Assembly (NCBI GenBank): GCA_963781595.1
Contig: CAWAGG010000006.1
Coordinates: 2,356,001-2,420,000 of the forward strand
Length of the DNA: 64,000 nucleotides
DNA from: JBEDUK01 sp963781595
GTDB lineage: Bacteria; Actinomycetota; UBA4738
Direction: 5' to 3'
In this document: positions 18,029 through 25,675 of the stretch, piece by piece
Numbering within the stretch: the stretch's first letter is position 1
How the letters are laid out: each line of letters starts with the position of its first letter
Made by a program: the position numbers and the translations under genes
The notes under the pieces: model-generated
The model's database searches: none
What the model was told of the DNA's origin: nothing
Seen by the model: the letters and a program-made list of their open reading frames with translations, nothing else

Positions 18029-19776
18029 GTGAGCGAGGGGGGCGGAGGAGTGGCGGGCAACGGCTCGAGGGGCACCGCCGAGGACGCGGCTGCCAAGAAG
18101 ACGAAGCAACTCGGCGAGATCCTGATCGACGAGGGCCTGATCGAGCCGGAGAAGCTCGAGATGGCGCTGGTCGAGCAGGGTCGCACCGAACGGCGGCTCG
18201 GCCGGATCCTCATCGACATGGGCCTGGTCAAGGAGCAGGACCTGGTCGCCGCCCTAGCCAAGCAGATCGGCTTCGGGTTCGTCGACCTCACGGACTTCCA
18301 GATCGACCCCACCGCGACCGCGCTGGTGCCCGAGACCGTCGCCCGCCGGTACCGGGCGCTGCCGATCGGCTACGACGAGGACGGCAAGCTGCTCGTCGCG
18401 ATGGCCGATCCGGCGAACCTGTTCGCCCTGGACGACATCCGCACGATGACGGGCATGGAGATCAAGCCCATGGTCGCCACCGCCGCCGACATCGACGCTG
18501 CGATCCGCAAGCACGGCCATATGGACGGCTCGGTCGAGGAGATGGCTTCGGAGGCCGCGCTGGCCGCCGACGACGACTTCTTCGATTCGGAGCGGCTGCG
18601 ATCGCCGTCGACGAAGGCCCGATCGTCAAGATGGTCAACCTCCTCATCACGCAGGCGATCGGCGACCGGGCCTCGGACATCCACATCGAGCCCACCGAGC
18701 GGGACGTTCGGATCCGGTACCGCGTCGACGGCGTGCTGCACGAGGTCATGCGCTCGCCGAAGAACATCCAGGCCGGCCTGATCAGCCGCATGAAGGTCAT
18801 GGCCGACATCAACATCGCCGAGCGGCGGGTCCCCCAGGACGGACGCGTCGGCCTGAGGTCGCCGGCAAGCAGATCGACCTCCGTGTGGCGACCCTGCCGA
18901 CGGTCTACGGGGAGAAGGTCGTCGTCCGCATCCTGGACAAGACCTCCGTCCTGCTGAAGCTGGACGACCTCGGGTTCCTGCCGCAGGCGTTCGAGCGCTA
19001 CGAGTCCGCGTTCACGCGAGCCCTACGGCGCGATCCTGGTGACGGGTCCGACGGGTTCGGGGAAGTCCACGACGCTGTACGCGACGCTGAACATCGTGAA
19101 CAAGCCGGACCAGCAACATCATCACCGTCGAGGACCCGGTCGAGTACCGGCTCCCGGGCATCAACCAGATGCAGGTCCACCCGCGCGCCGGGCCTGACGT
19201 TCGCCTCGGCGCTGCGATCGATCCTGCGAGCCGACCCCGACGTGGTGCTCGTCGGTGAGATCCGCGACCACGAGACCGCCCAGATCGCCATCGAGGCCGC
19301 GCTCACCGGCCACCTCGTCCTGTCGTCGATGCACACGAACGACGCGCCGTCGGCGCTCCCGCGGTTGATCGAGATGGGCGTCGAACCGTACCTGGTCGCG
19401 AGCGCGATCGACTGCGTGGTCGCCCAGCGGCTGGTCCGCAAGCTGTGCATGAAATGCCGGGAGGCCTTCCGGCCTGATCCAGCGGAGCTGGCGGCGACCG
19501 GCTACACGGAGGACAAGTTCGGCGAGATCGAGCAGCTGTTCCGACCCGTCGGATGCGCGGCGTGCTCCAAGACCGGGTTCCGGGGTCGTGTTGGCCTGTA
19601 CGAGGTCATGCCGATCAACGAGGAGATGGAGCGCTTGACCGTCGAGCGGGCCTCGTCCGTGGCGATCGCGGCGCTCGGCTCGCGCGGACGGGATGATCAG
19701 CCTCCGGGAGGACGGCCTGGAGAAGGTCCGCGACGGCGTCACTTCCTTCGAAGAGGTGCTACGGGTGGTGGCATGA
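18029..19776 (+). CDS. pilB: Type IV pilus assembly ATPase PilB with MshEN domain (frameshifted)
   Basis: Cytosolic hexameric ATPase that powers pilus extension. The N-terminal 160 residues form a T2SSE_N/MshEN domain with tandem motifs: QLGEILIDEGLIEPEKL and RLGRILIDMGLVKEQDL...ALAKQ. The second fits the c-di-GMP-binding consensus RLGxxLxxxG fully. The ATPase core reads DIHIEP (Asp box), VTGPTGSGKSTTLYATL (Walker A), LRADPDVVLVGEIRD (Walker B) and SSMHTNDAPSAL (His box), with zinc-site cysteines CMKCREAF and CAACSKTGF. The frame breaks near 18592, 18852, 19021, 19113, 19188 and 19678, and each break is repaired by one base. The corrected length of about 581 residues is normal. It starts at GTG directly after the LC7 stop; GTG 18050 is an alternative. 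Confidence 0.92.
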
Positions 19777-19796
19777 CGTGCCGATAGGGGAGAGCT

Positions 19797-20991
19797 ATGA
19801 GCGCTGAAGTGATGCCGTTCCGAGGCCCCGACGAACCGTCGCCGATGTCGCAGGGCGATGAAGCGACGCCGATCCCGCTGCTGGAGCCCACCGGCGAGCG
19901 CGAGGTCTCGGTGCAGGAGCTGTTGGGCGTGACGCTGGACATGGACGGGAGCGACCTGCACCTGACCACGGGCACGCCGCCCACGGTTCGCGTGCACGGG
20001 GACCTCAAGCGGCTCGAGAGTACCCGATGCTCGAACCGGAGGGTCTGCGCAGGATGATCTACGCGATCCTGACGCAGAAGCAGCGCGAGCGCCTGGAGCA
20101 GGACCTCGAGCTGGACGCCTCCTATTCGCTCCCCGGGAAGGCGCGCTTCCGCGTGAACGTCTACTTCCAGCGCGAGTCGATCGGGGCGGCGTTCCGGTTC
20201 ATCCCGTTCCGGATCCGGACCCTCGAGGAGCTGGGGCTGCCGACCGCAGGTCGGTCGACTTCGCCCGGCTGCCGCGCGGGTTCGTCCTCGTGACCGGGCC
20301 CACCGGCTCGGGCAAGTCGACCACGCTCGCGGCGCTGCTCGACATCGTCAACACCGAGCGCGACTGCCACATCATGACGATCGAGGACCCGATCGAGTAC
20401 CTGCACCGCCACAAGCGGGCGATCGTCAACCAGCGCGAGGTCGGCCCGGACACGCACTCGTTCGCCGAGGGCCTGCGGCACGTCCTGCGGCAGGACCCCG
20501 ACGTGATCCTCGTCGGTGAGATGCGCGACCTGGAGACGATCCAGACCGCGATCACGGCGGCCGAGACCGGGCACCTGGTGTTCGCGACCCTGCACACGCA
20601 GGACGCGCCGCAGACGATCGACCGGATCATCGACGCGTTCCCGCCGCACCAGCAGCAGCAGATCCGGGTGCAGCTCTCGAGCACGCTGCAGGGCGTCGTG
20701 ACCCAGCAGCTGCTCCAGACGTGGGACGGGAAGGGCCGGGTCGTGGCCGCCGAGGTCATGATCGCGACGCCGGCCGTCCGGAACCTGATCCGCGAGGCGA
20801 AGGTGCACCAGATCTATGTCGATGATGCAGGCCGGCGGCCGTCACGGCATGCGCACCATGGACCAGGCGCTCGCCGGGCTCGTCAGCGCCGGCAAGATCA
20901 CGATCGAGCTGGCCGTCCAGCAGTGCCACGACCCACAGCGAGCTGTCTCGCCTGTGCGGCCGGGCGATCACCGGGAGGGTCCGATGCCTGA
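19797..20991 (+). CDS. pilT: Type IV pilus retraction ATPase PilT (frameshifted)
   Basis: Hexameric ATPase that drives pilus retraction and twitching. It has ATG 19797 with GGGGAGAG just upstream. An extension of about 35 residues precedes VQELLGVTLDMDGSDLHLTTG, the start of the PilT N-domain. Further motifs are FVLVTGPTGSGKSTTL (Walker A), MTIEDPIEYLH (Asp box), HVLRQDPDVILVGEMRD (Walker B), FATLHTQDAPQTIDRI (His box) and QQLLQTWDGKGRVVAAEVM. Breaks lie near 20022, 20250, 20819 and 20934. The last 15-20 residues cannot be read safely. The end at 20991 assumes a TGA overlapping the pilC start, as at other junctions here. PilT next to PilB means the pilus is expected to be retractile. Confidence 0.9.
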
Positions 20992-22194
20992 CACGTATCT
21001 CTACAAGGGCCGGGACACAGGGGGCAAGCTGGTCTCCGGCACGGTCGTCGCGGACAACGAAAGCCTGGTCATGACCCGCCTGCGCGAGATGGGCGTACAC
21101 CCCGGTCCAGGTCCGGACGCAGCGCACGATGAAGCGGGAGATCAACCTGCAGCGCAAGGTCAAGATGAAGGACCTCGCGGTGTTCTCGCGCCAGTTCGCC
21201 ACGATGGTGAACAGCGGACTGCCGATCCTGCAGGCGCTCTCGGTGCTGGAGCAGCAGACCGAGTCGGTGCTCCTGCGCAAGGCCGTGGCCGACATCCGCG
21301 TCGGACATCGAGAGCGGTTCCTCGCTGTCGGCGGCGCTCGCGAAGCACCCGAAGATCTTCGACCGCCTGTACGTGGCGATGGTTCGCTCGGGTGAGATGG
21401 GCGGCGTCCTGGACTCGGTCCTCGAGCGACTCGCGGACAACCTCGAGCGGGACGTATCCCTGCGCAATCGGATCCAGTTCGGCGATGACCTATCCGATCG
21501 TCGTCCTCGGGTTCGTGGGGATGATCCTGATCGCGATGCTCGTGTTCATCGTGCCGCAGTTCAAGGCGATCTACGCCGACCTGCACGGCACCCTGCCCCT
21601 CCTGACCCGGATCCTGCTCGCGGTCAGCGAGGTCGTCCGGACGAAGTTCTGGCTCGTGGCGGCTCGTGATCGCGGGGCTGGTCTTCGCGCTGAAGCGATG
21701 GAAGAAGAGCGAGCGCGGTCGCATGCAGTGGGACCGGTTCAAGCTGAAGGTCCCGGTCTTCGGCCAGCTGTTCCTGAAGACCGCGCTCTCGCGGTTCACG
21801 CGGACCCTCGGCGTCCTGAACCGGTCGGGCGTGCCGATCCTGCAGAGCCTGGAGGTCACCTCCGAGACGGTCAACAACGCGCATGATCAAGAACGCGATC
21901 ATGGACGTGCAGGACTCGGTGAAGCGCGGCGAGAGCCTCGCGCGCCCGCTGCGCGCGCACAAGGTGTTCCCCCCGATGGTGGTGCAGATGCTGGCCGTCG
22001 GCGAGGAGACCGGCGCCCTCGACACGATGCTCGAGAAGATCGCCGCGTTCTACGACGACGAGGTCACGGCGACCGTCGACCAGCTGACCTCGCTGATCGA
22101 GCCGATCATGATCGCGATCGTCGGCGGCATGGTCGGCATCGCCGTCATCGCCCTGTACATGCCGATGTTCAACGTCATCAACCTCATCAAATGA
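20984..22194 (+). CDS. pilC: Type IV pilus inner-membrane platform protein PilC (frameshifted)
   Basis: Polytopic membrane protein on which PilB and PilT act. ATG 20984 has a clear ribosome binding site (GGGAGGG). Two T2SSF domains are seen. The first is around FSRQFATMVNSGLPILQAL and SGEMGGVLDSVLERLADNLE, with the hydrophobic MTYPIVVLGFVGMILIAMLV. The second is around SRFTRTLGVLNRSGVPILQ and GEETGALDTMLEKIAAFYD, ending in PIMIAIVGGMVGIAVIALYM. Frames change near 21098, 21304, 21487, 21661 and 21884, each consistent with one inserted base. The corrected length of about 402 residues is normal. A gap of 397 bases follows before the pilin genes. Confidence 0.91.
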
Positions 22195-22479
22195 GGGGAC
22201 GAGGCTCGTTCCTTGGTCGTACGCGGCCCGGGGCGAGAAGTTAGACCGCGCGCCCGATTCGGAAGCCCGGATCGCGCCGGACAATCGGTTCCATGACCGA
22301 CAGAGCCGGCACCCGCGGGCTCTGTTCATGGGACGGACCGACCGGGAGCGCGAGCATGACGGGATCGATCTGCAGCACGGGGCGGGGAACCGGAGCGTCC
22401 CGTCGGCGGTCGCCGGCACCCAGCGAGCGCGGCTTCCCCAGGTTGCGGCATCCCCGTCGTGCTTTCGGCGTAGTCGAGG

Positions 22480-22548
22480 TCAGGGGCACAAAACGGCCGT
22501 TCCCGTGCTCAAGCTACGGCTGCGCAGGGCCGAATCACTGGGGTAACG
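22480..22548 (+). promoter_or_regulatory. Leader element upstream of the pilin operon, copy B
   Basis: This lies in the 397-base gap (22195-22591) between pilC and the first pilin. It shares TCAGG, GGCCG, GCTCAAGC (22507), GCCGAA (22529), GGG (22541) and ACG (22546) with copy A at 16718-16779. The last four blocks have identical spacing. CGGCC (22494) can pair with GGCCG (22528), enclosing a CCGT/ACGG hairpin. The rest of the gap, 22195-22479, shows no gene, and I found no convincing promoter in it. Confidence 0.5.
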
Positions 22549-22591
22549 AAGCGATCCCATCGGTCTTGAGGGAGGGAGGTGAACGACAGAT

Positions 22592-23062
22592 ATGATCGGA
22601 AAGATCGCCAGCAAGATGAACCGGGAGGAGGAGGGGTTCACCCTCATCGAGCTGATGGTGGTGGTTCTCATCATCGGCATCCTCATCGCCATCGCTCTGC
22701 CGACCTTCCTTGGGGCAAGGCAGCGGGCTCAGAACCGGGCGGCGCAGTCCAGCCTTCGCAACGGCATCGCCGCGGCGAAGACGGTCTTCACGGACACGGA
22801 CACGTACACCCCGTTCGACACCGATGCCGCCAAGAGCGCGGAGCCTTCCCTGACGTGGCTCGCCGCCGGGAACGCCCCGGGCGGTCCCACGGAGGTGGAG
22901 ATCGCGGTGGTGACCGACACCGAGTTGGTGCTCGTGTCGAAGAGCGACTCGGGCAACTTCTACTGCATCGCGGACGTCGCGACCGGCCCCGGAACGACCT
23001 TCGGGCACGGCACGGCCGAGGGCGATGTGAACACGGTGGCAACTTGCCAAAACGGCTGGTAG
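22592..23062 (+). CDS. Type IV major-type pilin (first copy)
   Basis: Structural pilin of the type IVa kind. A short basic leader (MIGKIASKMNREEEG) ends at the prepilin-peptidase site, giving FTLIELMVVVLIIGILIAIA with the conserved Glu5. Then comes a helical region (ARQRAQNRAAQSSLRNGIAA) and a globular head with TYTPFDTDAA and two cysteines (FYCIADV and TCQNGW) placed to form the C-terminal disulfide loop. The 156-residue length is typical. The ribosome binding site GGGAGGTG is very strong, as expected for an abundant subunit. A 12-bp hairpin follows the gene, and a paralogue lies 95 bases downstream. Confidence 0.93.
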   Translation: MIGKIASKMNREEEGFTLIELMVVVLIIGILIAIALPTFLGARQRAQNRAAQSSLRNGIAAAKTVFTDTDTYTPFDTDAAKSAEPSLTWLAAGNAPGGPTEVEIAVVTDTELVLVSKSDSGNFYCIADVATGPGTTFGHGTAEGDVNTVATCQNGW

Positions 23063-23096
23063 TACCGACATAGCTACCACGCAGGACGAAGCGGTT

Positions 23097-23124
23097 CGGG
23101 GGCGGTCCGGACGGGCCGCCCCCG
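23097..23124 (+). terminator. 12-bp hairpin between the two pilin genes
   Basis: CGGGGGCGGTCC and GGGCCGCCCCCG pair over 12 positions (one G-U) around a GGAC loop. No clear T-run follows. It may be a partial terminator or an mRNA-stabilising hairpin that raises the first pilin above the genes downstream. Confidence 0.5.
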
Positions 23125-23157
23125 AGCCCTTCCAACGGAACGGATGGACGTGACGAG

Positions 23158-23628
23158 ATGAACGTGCGGATGCGAGCGCAGATGCGCAGGGCGAACGAGG
23201 AGCGAGGGTTCACCCTCGTGGAGCTGATGGTCGTCGTGCTGATCATCGGGATCCTCATCGCGATCGCGCTGCCGATCTACGCGGGCGCCCGCCAGCGGGC
23301 CTCCGACCGGGCGACGCAGGAGGACCTGCGAACCGCCCTCGCCGCGGGGCTCACGTACTTCTCCGAGAGCGGGACCTACAACGGGTTCGACGACGTCGCG
23401 GCCGAGGCCGCCGAGCCGGGCCTCACCTGGGTCACGGCCACGACGCCCGTCAACGGCCAGATCGACGTCCAGGTGGCGAACGGCTGGTACCTCCTGCTGA
23501 TCGCGCAGAGCAAGACGAACACGTACTGGTGCATCTCGCAGCAGCCGAACAGTCCCGTGACGGACCGCGGCGGGTCACCGGTCTTCTCGCAGGTCGACAC
23601 CGTGGCGGAGTGCACCGGAGGATGGTGA
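23158..23628 (+). CDS. Type IV pilin (second copy)
   Basis: A paralogue of the preceding pilin, also 156 residues. The leader MNVRMRAQMRRANEERG is basic and the mature N-terminus is FTLVELMVVVLIIGILIAIA, almost the same as the first pilin. The head differs but keeps AEPGLTWVTA, a WCISQQ cysteine and a final CTGGW, again consistent with a disulfide-bonded D-region. The start ATG 23158 is preceded by a weak ribosome site, unlike the first copy. Its stop overlaps the ATG of the next minor pilin (TGATG), so it appears coupled to the minor-pilin genes and may be the less abundant subunit. Confidence 0.92.
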   Translation: MNVRMRAQMRRANEERGFTLVELMVVVLIIGILIAIALPIYAGARQRASDRATQEDLRTALAAGLTYFSESGTYNGFDDVAAEAAEPGLTWVTATTPVNGQIDVQVANGWYLLLIAQSKTNTYWCISQQPNSPVTDRGGSPVFSQVDTVAECTGGW

Positions 23629-24992
23629 TGAGGGGGACAGGCCTGATCGGCTCCATCGCCCGCCGCATGCGGGCGGCCCGGCTCGACGAGCGAGGCATCA
23701 CGCTCGTCGAGCTGATGGTCGCTACGTCCTTGTTCGCGATCATCATGGGCGGCGCGCTGATCGGATTCAGCGGGGCGTTCCGGCTGACCCGGGACGACCG
23801 CAGCCGCAGCGTCGCGGCGAACCTCGCGAGCCAGGAGATGGACAAGGTCCGCGCGGTCGCGATCCAGAACTTCGATCTGGTGGCCATCGGGACCACGACC
23901 ACGACCGTCACCGTGGACGGGACGCCGTACACGGTCCGCAGGACGGACGCCTGGATCACGAACAACCCGAACGCGGGCCCGTGCGACGGGAGCAGCCAAT
24001 CCCAGGCGTACTCGGAGGTTTCGGTCAGGATCCGGGTCTCGTGGCCGAACATGGGCGACACGGCCTTCGTCCGGAGCCAGACGGTCCTGACGCCACCGGT
24101 CGGGACGTTCGACCCGGAGAGCGGCAACATCGGCGTGAAGGTGTTCGATCAGACCGGCGCCGGACTCGTCGGCATCCCGGTGACCGCGAGCCCCGGGGGC
24201 CACACCCAGGTCACCGACGTCGACGGCTGCGCGTTCATCGGACAGCTCAGCGAGGGGACGTACACCGTATCCCTCAACACGTCCGGCTACGTCAGCGACC
24301 AGGGGGTGCAGAACCCGTCGCAGGCGGTCGCGGTGACGGTCGGGACGATCTCCTCGATCCAGTTCAACTACGCGCAGGCATCGGCCCTGGACCTGACCTT
24401 GGTGGGCAAGTTCGGCGGCGCCGTGCCTCTGAGCGGGAACCCGGACAAGCTCGGCCTCGCCTACGGCAACACGCACCTGCTGCCGAACGGCACCAAGGCG
24501 TGCGTGCCGAACGGGTGCAGCACGAACACGAACCCGAGGACCGTGTCCTCACTGTATCCGTTCGTCGACGGGTACCAGGTCTGGGCCGGGCGGTGCCTCG
24601 ACGCCGACCCGCAGGCGCAGAAGACCGACGGCTCGGGTGCCTACTATCCGGGGGCGTCGCGTGACACACCGGTCGGTGTCCTGCCCGGACAGACGTCGAC
24701 CGCGACCGTGACGATGGCGACCGCGATCATCACGGTCACGAAGGCGGGCGTGCCGCAGGTGGGCGTCAGCGTGAAGGCCCTGCACGCGGTCACGGACAGC
24801 GGGTGCACCGGCGCGAACACGCCGGCCTTCAACGTCGGGACGACGGACGTCAACGGACAGGTGACCGCCGCGCTCCCGTACGGCACGTGGCAGTTCAGTG
24901 TGAACGGCAAGACTCCGAACGGGTCGTGGCCCGTCCAGGTCCTCTCGCCCTTGGACACCAGCGCGACGCTCGTCTCGGCGGTGATCCTGTGA
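23628..24992 (+). CDS. Large PilV-like minor pilin with Ig-like/CarboxypepD-type domains
   Basis: A 454-residue prepilin. A 24-residue basic leader ends DERG, then ITLVELMVATSLFAIIMGGA forms the N-terminal helix with Glu5. Residues about 35-160 look like a minor-pilin head. From about 165 on there are two beta-rich regions of carboxypeptidase-regulatory or Cna-B type: GNIGVKVFDQTGAGLVGIPV...DVDGCAFIGQLSEGTYTVSL, and later ITVTKAGVPQVGVSVKAL...TDVNGQVTAALPYGTWQFSV. These folds are common in surface adhesins. Paired cysteines occur throughout. The protein could sit at the pilus tip. Start and stop overlap both neighbours. Confidence 0.82.
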   Translation: MRGTGLIGSIARRMRAARLDERGITLVELMVATSLFAIIMGGALIGFSGAFRLTRDDRSRSVAANLASQEMDKVRAVAIQNFDLVAIGTTTTTVTVDGTPYTVRRTDAWITNNPNAGPCDGSSQSQAYSEVSVRIRVSWPNMGDTAFVRSQTVLTPPVGTFDPESGNIGVKVFDQTGAGLVGIPVTASPGGHTQVTDVDGCAFIGQLSEGTYTVSLNTSGYVSDQGVQNPSQAVAVTVGTISSIQFNYAQASALDLTLVGKFGGAVPLSGNPDKLGLAYGNTHLLPNGTKACVPNGCSTNTNPRTVSSLYPFVDGYQVWAGRCLDADPQAQKTDGSGAYYPGASRDTPVGVLPGQTSTATVTMATAIITVTKAGVPQVGVSVKALHAVTDSGCTGANTPAFNVGTTDVNGQVTAALPYGTWQFSVNGKTPNGSWPVQVLSPLDTSATLVSAVIL

Positions 24993-25675
24993 AGCTGCGG
25001 GTCCGTCGCCCCGGTTCGCATCGTCTGGCCCGGCTCGCCGCAAGTCTTCGTGAGGAACGCGGCATGTCGATGGTCGAGATCGCCGCCGTCCTCCTGATCC
25101 TGTCGATCGTGATGCTGACGATCTTCCGCGGGTTCCTGTCCTTCCAGAACGTCGCGCACGGCAACGAGGTCAGGCTGCAGAACCTCGACGAGGCGCGGAT
25201 CCTCATGGCGACCACGGCGAAGGACATCCGGACCGCGACGCGATTGCAGGCGGACAAATCGCCCTTCGTCGTCGCCGATAAGCGCGAGGTCAAGTTCTAC
25301 GCGAACCTCGACACGACGAGCGCGCCGCAGCTGATCCGCCTGTACGTGGACAGCAACAACCAGCTCATCGAGAACGCGACCCCGGCCGACAGCGGGTCGC
25401 AGCCGCCCCTGTATTCGTACACGGGCGCACCGAAGGTGCGGTTCGTCGGCCGGTACGTCGCGAACCCGGGGAGCAACCCGCTGTTCCACTACTACGATGC
25501 GACCGGGAACGAGATGACCAACGTGCCGCTGTCCAACGCCGACGGCCTCGCCGTCACGTCGGTCAGCATCACGTACATGATCCGCAAGCAGAACGCCTCG
25601 AACGTTCCGTACACGACACTGGTAAACACGGTTTACCTTCCGAACGTCTACTTCAATCCCATCCCGACGCCCTAG
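24989..25675 (+). CDS. PilW-like minor pilin
   Basis: A 228-residue prepilin starting at GTG 24989, overlapping the previous stop (GTGA). The leader ends EERG and the mature N-terminus MSMVEIAAVLLILSIVMLTI keeps Glu5 but has Met instead of Phe at position 1, a variation seen in minor pilins. The N-terminal helix continues with FQNVAHGNEVRLQNLDEARI. The head is beta-rich (REVKFYANLDTTSAPQLIRL, GLAVTSVSITYMIR) and has no cysteine. Its size and place between PilV-like and PilX-like genes fit a PilW/GspJ role in the minor-pilin initiation complex. The last base of its stop is the first base of the next start codon. Confidence 0.8.
   Translation: MKLRVRRPGSHRLARLAASLREERGMSMVEIAAVLLILSIVMLTIFRGFLSFQNVAHGNEVRLQNLDEARILMATTAKDIRTATRLQADKSPFVVADKREVKFYANLDTTSAPQLIRLYVDSNNQLIENATPADSGSQPPLYSYTGAPKVRFVGRYVANPGSNPLFHYYDATGNEMTNVPLSNADGLAVTSVSITYMIRKQNASNVPYTTLVNTVYLPNVYFNPIPTP

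Noticed and set aside
18590..21890. Programmed ribosomal frameshifting in pilB, pilT and pilC
   Set aside because: About fifteen events within 3.4 kb, both plus and minus, with no common slippery heptamer or downstream structure.
22480..22548. Canonical c-di-GMP-I (GEMM) riboswitch
   Set aside because: AAGC followed by ACGG and the GGGGTAACG tail recall GEMM, but the GNRA-capped second helix and the CAAAGC core are missing, and copy A has no room for that helix.
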